Positions 58,137-64,000 of a DNA stretch of 64,000 bases are shown here, piece after piece. Both the position numbers and the translations under genes were made by a program. Position 1 is the first letter of the stretch. Each line of letters begins with the position of its first letter. The notes beneath the pieces were generated by a model. It was not told where the DNA came from, made no database searches, and was given only the letters and a program-made list of their open reading frames with translations. Source of the stretch: Bisporella sp. PMI_857 (Eukaryota; Ascomycota; Leotiomycetes; Helotiales; Helotiaceae); contig JAJSPD010000010.1 of assembly GCA_021307315.1 (NCBI GenBank), positions 930,001 through 994,000 of the forward strand, written 5' to 3'.

Positions 58137-59470
58137 CTACTCATCGTCCTCATCGTCCTCTATAATATTGCGTTTGCGTCCACGTGCGCCACCAGCGGGC
58201 TCATTAGCAACTGGTGCATCAATATCCTCAAGATCAGCAGGTGCGTCATCATCACTGGTAACTTCCGGCTGTGAATGCTTCTGCTTCTTGGATCTTGGTA
58301 GTTCCTCTTCTTCCTCTTCCTCCTCGTCAGAGTCTTCGACATCTTCCTCAACTTCTTCATCACTTCCGACAAGGAAACCATCATCTTCGTCATATTTATC
58401 TTCCCTACCGCCACGTCGACCTTCCTCCTCCTCAGAGGAGTAATCTCGTCGGTGTCTTGGACGCTTTGGACCTGAAGGTTTGCGGCCAGATGGAGCTCTT
58501 CTTCCGCGTCCTTCCAGATCATCCACACTCAATCCACCGCCCATACGACGGGAACTAGAAGAAATATTTGCCTTCTCTGCTGCTACTTCGCGGCGACGTT
58601 GAGCCTTCATTCGTTCCTTCTCTGCTAGCTCTGCCCTCTTCTTTTGCAACTCTGGATCCTCTGCGTTTGCGATAACCTGGGGCCCCTTCTCGTTACCTTT
58701 ACTACCTCCACGAGTTGCTGCGGCCATATTTTTCTTGAGCGTATCCAGCGCATCATCCTCAATGTTCTTGTTTGGTCTAACCGTATACTGATTTGCCATG
58801 TGTCCAACCATGAGCAGTAGTTGAGAAGAGATGGATGGCGAAGCGACATATTGATGAGCATCTTGTACCTCAAGATAGGTCTTGTTGTCTCTAGGTGGAG
58901 CAAGAGGTTTAGTTTGGAGCTCATAATGCTGATCCCCGACAGAAAGGGTAGTGCTTCCATCGCTCCACTTGTGTAGAACTGTATTGCTCTCAAGCTTACT
59001 AGTGGATGCATTCCTCCGATAACGTATAGTTGATAGGGCAGTGGCACTTGCAGAGAAATGCTGTCCTTTAGTACTAGAGTGGTGGTCTGTGGTGGGGAGC
59101 TCGAAGGTATTCGGATCGAAAGGAAGCGGGTCTATTCCCAGAAACTTAGGGAGGCGCAAGCTGTTGAACTGTATTCTGCTTAGTCTCTTTCAAGAGTCGA
59201 GGAATTGAGTCGTACTTCTCCATCTGCGGGTTTTGGCAATGCATGCCTCCAAATTGAAGCATCTAGAATACGCGCATTGCGGCCTGATGATGGCTCTGGC
59301 GCCTCAGTTCTCTCTGGCTCCCTATCAGAACGTCCCTCGTCATCACCCGAATCCAGTTCCTCATCGCTCAGCTCTCGTGGTTTTGGTTGCTCTTCCTCGT
59401 CCTCAGACCCAAAAAGATCATCCTCGAGACTTCCGTTCTCCATCAAATCATCTTCAGATGCTGAAGCCAT
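58137..59470 (-). CDS. LEO1: PAF1 complex subunit LEO1
   Basis: Exons 59470-59216 and 59168-58137 (intron of 47 nt, phase 0, acceptor ACAG) give 428 residues. The acidic N-terminus (EDDLFGSEDEEEQP) leads into the Leo1 domain, recognised from FNSLRLPKFLGIDPLPFDP (restored by the splice), IRYRRNASTSKLESNT, LHKWSDGSTTLSVGDQHYEL and TYLEVQDAHQYVASPSISSQL. The C-terminal half is charged: AEKERMKAQRRRE coiled coil, then long Glu/Asp/Ser tracts and an RGRKRN patch. LEO1 binds histones and RNA polymerase II within the PAF complex, which controls transcription elongation and H2B ubiquitylation. It diverges from the MOB2 gene. Confidence 0.95.
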
Positions 59471-60301
59471 TTATGATCGCAGGTTGCTGTGAGAGGGATT
59501 AGCGGCCAGAAAGTTTTGATTGCGAACGCGCTACAAAGTATTCTAGAATCGCAATATTTTAGCATGCATTTCCAAAAGCTTGTATTGAGTTTGAAAATGT
59601 GCAGATGATATTGTAGTCCGCTGACTTACGCGACACGAATAGCTTAGTGATTGTATCTAACAGTGCTTGTGTACCCGTCCTAGTTCGAGATATGTCAATT
59701 GGATGTTCACCAGTCCAGTTGTATATTTCAGGATGCGTGGCAGTAAAGCGGCGTCGAGTGTGTATTATAGCGGCGGTAATATTTCCATTTTTGGCTCTGC
59801 GCCTGAATTTCTGCCTGGCGTATAATAGGCGAAGGTTTCTCGTTTCTCGTCTCCTATTCAAGACGTCCTCAGTTCTCAGATACAACTCAACTTTGTCAAC
59901 AATCTGTAAACCAACTACGATAGAGTTGGTTACGAAGGAAAGACAGCGCGTATATCGGCAGTCCACAGTGAAGCACAGCCGTAGCGTTGCCTCAGATGGC
60001 TAATATCTTCTCAGGAATGTAAGTCAAGTGATCCTCCTTCGTCTTGGGTGAATTGGTTTTGGAGATGGTTATCGTCGAAGAGGTACTGGTTTAAGTCTTC
60101 AGCTTTATTTAGCTCATGGCGGTTATTTCAAAACACGTTCGAACCAAGTGGCTTGGCGCCGACAGCTTCTTAATTTTCTGTCTGCTTCTACTCATACTAC
60201 TGGCGCTTCCAAGTTTGGAGCACAACAAGAGTCACACCTACACGCATCACCTACTTTTCATATCACTCACTCCTTCTTCTCTCGTTATACTCGACATAAA
60301 A
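59471..60301. promoter_or_regulatory. Shared promoter region, LEO1 / MOB2
   Basis: 831 bp between divergent starts. Overlapping open frames at about 59559-60003 exist on both strands, but neither has a recognised motif, so I leave them out. The DNA just before 60302 is CT-rich. Confidence 0.5.
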
Positions 60302-61826
60302 ATGAAACCAGCATCCCCAAGTTCACCAAGCTCCATCAAAAACACCAAAAATTTAGGACCACGAGTAGCTGATCTTGTTGCCTTCTTCAGCAGTGGACGT
60401 TTTCGTGGTGGCGGTAAAAGCAACGGTACCAAGAGCCCAGGTCCAAATGGTGGAGGATCTCCGATCTCGCCCACAGGGTAAAGAACCTCACCCTCACTTT
60501 CTATCTTACGCTTGCTTGTTCTATGAGAAGCTTACTCCAAACGATCTGCCTCAAGATGGTTGAGCTTACTCAGTCCACCTGGCATGAGACTGTCTAAGGA
60601 GCATCAAACTTCCCATAGTTCATTGCTCTAACTCTTTATCTCCTTGAGACTTGAATGTTATCTGACCATTAATGCTCTAGGGCGGTGAGCAACTCCTCTT
60701 CTACCAACCTTGCCCCAAGGGTACCACAAATTCCTAACTCTCCTTCCTTGTCACAGAGCCTGTCTCTAGGTGATTCAGCAGGTGGTATTACTGGGAGTCC
60801 TGCTGTTGATGATATTCTTGCCCATTACAATCTACCACAACCAAAGCCTCTTTGGCTCAATGAAGATTTTGCTCAACACATCGTCAGAGGCAACTTTATG
60901 ACTTTGTCCGCCAGACCAAAGACCGTTGAGAAAGGAGAGTGGATTGCACACCAAGGTATGCATTTGATTTGCTTCGTTTTATTCTGGCTAATTTGGGCTA
61001 GTTGTTGAGCATTATCGAAACCTCTGGAACTTTGTCAAGGTCATTCATGATCCTGATCAAAATGGAGTCTCAATATGCAACCCAAAGACTTGCCCCAAAA
61101 TGTCAGCGAGCGTGTATGTTTCTTATCAATGCTAGACTGCCCCTTCCACTAATTGGGAATAGTCATCACTCGTTCACTTGGCTTAATAAGCAAAAACAAC
61201 CCGTTGAAGTCGCTGCTCACGAGTACATTGCTCTGATGCAACGATGGATCTCTGGAAAGATTGATGATCCAGCAATATTTCCCACCGATCCTCAAGGAGT
61301 TTCCTTTGCCAACAGCACCACGGTTCCAGCTCCAAGCAGCGCAAACTATCCTCCCGGTGGTCTCAACACTCCAGGCTCTGAAACTCCAATTCTAGCCGGT
61401 CCAACTAAGTTGAATGCTTCCCTCGCGCAACTAGCTGGCCCTGGAGACTGGATTGGCAAGAGCAGTGGCTTCCCACCTGAGTTTTTCGACGTCTGTCAGA
61501 CTATCTTCCGTCAGATGTTCCGGGTCTACGCGCATCTCTACTGGAACCACTTTGTCGAGCCATTCTACCACCTCAATCTTGAGCGAAGCTTGAACAGTTG
61601 CTTCAGTCACTTCGCCCTGTCTGCCGTGGAGCTTGACATGTTGAAGCCTGGTGAGCTTGAGCCTATGCAACCATTGATTGACCTCTGGGCTGCCAATGAC
61701 ATCCTGCCACGCATGTCCAAAATCTATGCTCATGCTAACCTCAAGGCTGGCGAGCGTTTGAAAAAGCTAGCCGAGGAGCACAACGCTTTCCTGAAGAGCC
61801 AGGCTGAGCAACAACAATATCAGTAG
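60302..61826 (+). CDS. MOB2: MOB2-type kinase activator (partner of NDR/LATS kinase COT-1/Cbk1)
   Basis: Exons 60302-60477, 60681-60955, 61002-about 61110 and 61163-61826. The N-terminal region is basic and Gly/Ser/Pro-rich (FRGGGKSNGTKSPGP). The Mob domain starts at NFMTLSARPKTVEKGEWIAHQ. Intron 2 removal gives VVEHYRNLWNFVKVIHDPDQNG, followed by the Cys pair in ICNPKTCPKMSA, the zinc site of Mob proteins. It continues through HSFTWLNKQKQPVEV, EYIALMQRWISGKI, an inserted ~50-residue Pro/Ser/Gly loop common in fungal MOB2, and the zinc-site His region FRVYAHLYWNHF. In fungi MOB2 activates the RAM/MOR pathway kinase in polarity and hyphal growth. The exon 3/4 junction does not keep frame with a canonical GT-AG intron (see findings). 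Confidence 0.9.
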
Positions 61827-62391
61827 GGGCGAAAAATATTGACGGTTACGATCACGGACATGCGCTTTCTATTATTTGATGACATAGTTTGGCGGAAATT
61901 GATGACACATGGACGGACCTTTCGGGATGGTCTTATGGTTTTTCGTTGATAGGCAGACATTCATGATTTCTCAAATGCATTGCGGGGGGTTATTTATGGT
62001 GGCGTTTTCTGATTTTCGTTGAGGAAACTTTGATATTGATCGAGGAGAACCTCTATGCATGTAGAATCATACTGGCATAGCTGTTAGCCAAGCAGCTAGC
62101 ACGGGGGTTGATCTTTAGATTAGCTAGACTAGGCTTTACGCACTCTATCGTACAGTCTTGATCTCCAAATGAAAGGTCTTGTATGCCTAGCCTAGGATCA
62201 ACAATCGGTCGTGTTTCACGTGACTATAGGTGTTAGACAATACGTATTTTTCACGATTAGGCTTCACTAAGGGTGCCACTAATTAGCAACAGGCGCAAAT
62301 CACAAATCACACTGTCGATAATCTCATTTGATTGATATTTACATCCCACCTAGACTCCAAGGCTATGAGTACCACAACATTACCAGATTGC
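61827..62391. other. Gene-free stretch between convergent genes
   Basis: 565 bp between MOB2 (+) and ERB1 (-) 3' ends. Nothing recognised. Confidence 0.5.
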
Positions 62392-64000
62392 TCACATCCA
62401 CAACCGGCAAGTCCCATCCGCACCAGCACTCGCACACCACGGCTCCCTTGGATGCCAATCAATATCCATGACTCCCAGGGCGCTCTTTACCTTATGTCCT
62501 TTCAATACCTTAACCGGCACAATCGTCGCATTCTCCATCATATCGCTAACTACCTTCCCATGGAAAATCTGTAAGCTTCCATCATCACTTGCGTCAGCGA
62601 AGAGCGGGAAGCCGCCTTTGTGAAACTTCACGGCCCGGATGGCTTTCGAGTGGAAGCGCATAGTTTTATAGGGCCGCGTGGAGAGATCCAGATCGTGCCA
62701 AAGGAGACGGCGATCATAAGATCCTACAATCAAATTGTCACCTCCGGGATGGATGTCGAAGGAGGAGATGTACCGAGCACCCGGTTGGAGGATCTTGATC
62801 AGCTCTTGTTTCTGGAGATCGTAACTCCTGATGGTTCGTTGGGTGGCGACGAAGAATAGTGGACGAGAGGGGTGGAATTGGACTGTCTGTGCAATACCAG
62901 GAAGTTTGCGGAAGGGGATTTGGGTGAGATGCTTGGAGAGGGTGTGGATCGCAACAGCGCTCTTCTGGGCAGTGGGTGCAACGGTGGAGAAAAAATCGCC
63001 TCTTCGGTGCCAGGTGATGACTTTGACGGTCGTCCGGACAGTTATCTTGATAAGAACGCCATCATCTTCAAGACGTGAGCCAGGGCGAGCCCATTTTGCG
63101 ACAGGATCTTTACGAGCACCATTTGCTGTTAAAGCCTGAGTTTGCTTTGTTGCGTAGCCAAATCCTGCATCAAGCAGGTCTAAGCTGGCCTGCTCGGTTT
63201 CTGGATCAACGATGTCTGGCACCATCAAGAAGATTTCTTCTCCTGCAGCTGCAGACAGAACCACTGCGTCTCTACCTGGGCGCCATCTGACTACATTGAC
63301 TGCTTCATCATCACCAATCTTAGCTTGCCAGAGTTGTCGTGCTGTTGCGACCTCCCATACACGCACAATTCCATCATCACCACCAGTAGCGAGGAACAGT
63401 CCAGATGGATCAATGGCCAAGCTTCGTACACGTTCCTTGTGACGGTAGAGCAGCGAGCAGACAGTTGGGAATGGCCTCAACTCTTCCGGTCTAGGTAGTT
63501 TGGGCAGTAACGATTCTGGGTCGATATTCAACCTATTCTTTCGTACACGTGGTGCCAGATAAAGATCCAGGGAACGCTCAAACCTCTCATTTATAAACTT
63601 TCCGTATCCAGGCACTTTCCTGAGCGAGTCATATTGAGTTGGCAAGTATTCCTTTTCTCGATCCTCAGGATCAGTTGCCTCCCAGGCTTGTTTTTCAGCC
63701 TTTGTGGGGAGGTACTCGGGTGGTGGATTGTAGCTCAAATCGTAACCTGGAGGTGGTGCTTTAGGTGCAGGAATGTTCATGACATGGTCTGGTCGTGGTT
63801 GCTCATCTTGCCATACATCGTAATGTATCTCATCATCCTCCTCTTCTTTCTGATCTTCCGGGGGTCTATACGGCAATATTCTCCCTTCGCGGATTGCACG
63901 CACAATCTTCATTATCCTTTTCTGTTCATGCTTTGAGGGCAAGAAACGACGCTTCGGTTCAGGAGCAGCGCTAAGTGGCATGATTTCCAATTTGCCTGAG
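62392..64000 (-). CDS. ERB1: Ribosome biogenesis protein ERB1 (BOP1), C-terminal part, cut by the window edge
   Basis: About 536 residues, open to the right edge, so the N-terminal part lies outside the window. ERB1 joins Nop7/Pes1 and Ytm1/WDR12 in the PeBoW complex, needed for 27S pre-rRNA processing to 25S and 5.8S rRNA in the nucleolus. The visible part begins inside the BOP1NT domain ([20 protein letters not shown], then [24 protein letters not shown] and [20 protein letters not shown]). It continues with the WD40 propeller: [89 protein letters not shown] and the terminal [22 protein letters not shown]. No intron is visible. Confidence 0.97.
   Translation of the reverse strand, partial: SGKLEIMPLSAAPEPKRRFLPSKHEQKRIMKIVRAIREGRILPYRPPEDQKEEEDDEIHYDVWQDEQPRPDHVMNIPAPKAPPPGYDLSYNPPPEYLPTKAEKQAWEATDPEDREKEYLPTQYDSLRKVPGYGKFINERFERSLDLYLAPRVRKNRLNIDPESLLPKLPRPEELRPFPTVCSLLYRHKERVRSLAIDPSGLFLATGGDDGIVRVWEVATARQLWQAKIGDDEAVNVVRWRPGRDAVVLSAAAGEEIFLMVPDIVDPETEQASLDLLDAGFGYATKQTQALTANGARKDPVAKWARPGSRLEDDGVLIKITVRTTVKVITWHRRGDFFSTVAPTAQKSAVAIHTLSKHLTQIPFRKLPGIAQTVQFHPSRPLFFVATQRTIRSYDLQKQELIKILQPGARYISSFDIHPGGDNLIVGSYDRRLLWHDLDLSTRPYKTMRFHSKAIRAVKFHKGGFPLFADASDDGSLQIFHGKVVSDMMENATIVPVKVLKGHKVKSALGVMDIDWHPREPWCASAGADGTCRLWM

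Noticed and set aside
59559..60003. Overlapping open frames on both strands between LEO1 and MOB2
   Set aside because: Both strands are open at once, no motif is present, and the interval is explained as a divergent promoter.
1..64000. CRISPR array, bacterial operon or phage features
   Set aside because: Spliced genes with fungal introns and a eukaryotic tRNA show this is nuclear fungal DNA; no regularly spaced repeats were seen.

Overview
The window is nuclear DNA of a filamentous ascomycete (Pezizomycotina). Most genes carry short 42-63 nt introns with GTRNGT-type donors, and they encode fungal-specific families: Zn2Cys6 and NDT80/PhoG regulators, a PDR-type ABC pump, a CFEM protein, a fungal CorA-like protein and an OCH1-like GT32 enzyme. 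The protein flavour suggests Leotiomycetes, but that is inference; no marker in the window settles it. Coordinates of multi-exon genes are genomic spans, and the exons I derived by reading splice sites are given in each entry.

Region 1 (1.5-21.3 kb) is the core of the window. After a GT32 glycosyltransferase (1480-2910 +) comes an N-acetylglucosamine (GlcNAc) catabolic cluster. It holds an NDT80/PhoG transcription factor resembling RON1 (4974-6779 -), a hexokinase-family GlcNAc kinase (7677-9360 -), glucosamine-6-phosphate deaminase (11416-12589 +), a GH3 beta-N-acetylglucosaminidase fused to a GNAT-like C-terminal region (15891-19156 -) and GlcNAc-6-phosphate deacetylase (20024-21343 +). Together they would release GlcNAc from chitin or cell-wall fragments, phosphorylate it, deacetylate it and convert it to fructose-6-phosphate and ammonium. 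Kinase/deaminase and glucosaminidase/deacetylase are two divergent pairs, each with a shared promoter region. The sugar transporter found in the related Trichoderma cluster is not in this window.

Region 2 (22.4-32.5 kb) has an MDR-superfamily oxidoreductase, a divergently oriented Zn2Cys6 regulator and a full-length PDR/ABCG multidrug transporter. A 68-bp tandem duplication and a perfect palindrome lie between the last two.

Region 3 (34-43 kb) has a CorA-like membrane protein, a short-chain dehydrogenase, a Zn2Cys6 regulator divergent from a GNAT acetyltransferase, and a small CFEM protein with a Ser/Thr-rich tail.

Region 4 (43.7-64 kb) carries mostly housekeeping genes: an unrecognised disordered protein, endopolyphosphatase PPN1, a long gene-poor stretch holding one tRNA-Ser(AGA), a patatin-like protein that appears to lack both catalytic residues, a small unknown protein, the PAF-complex subunit LEO1, the NDR-kinase co-activator MOB2, and the C-terminal part of ribosome-biogenesis factor ERB1, which runs off the right edge.
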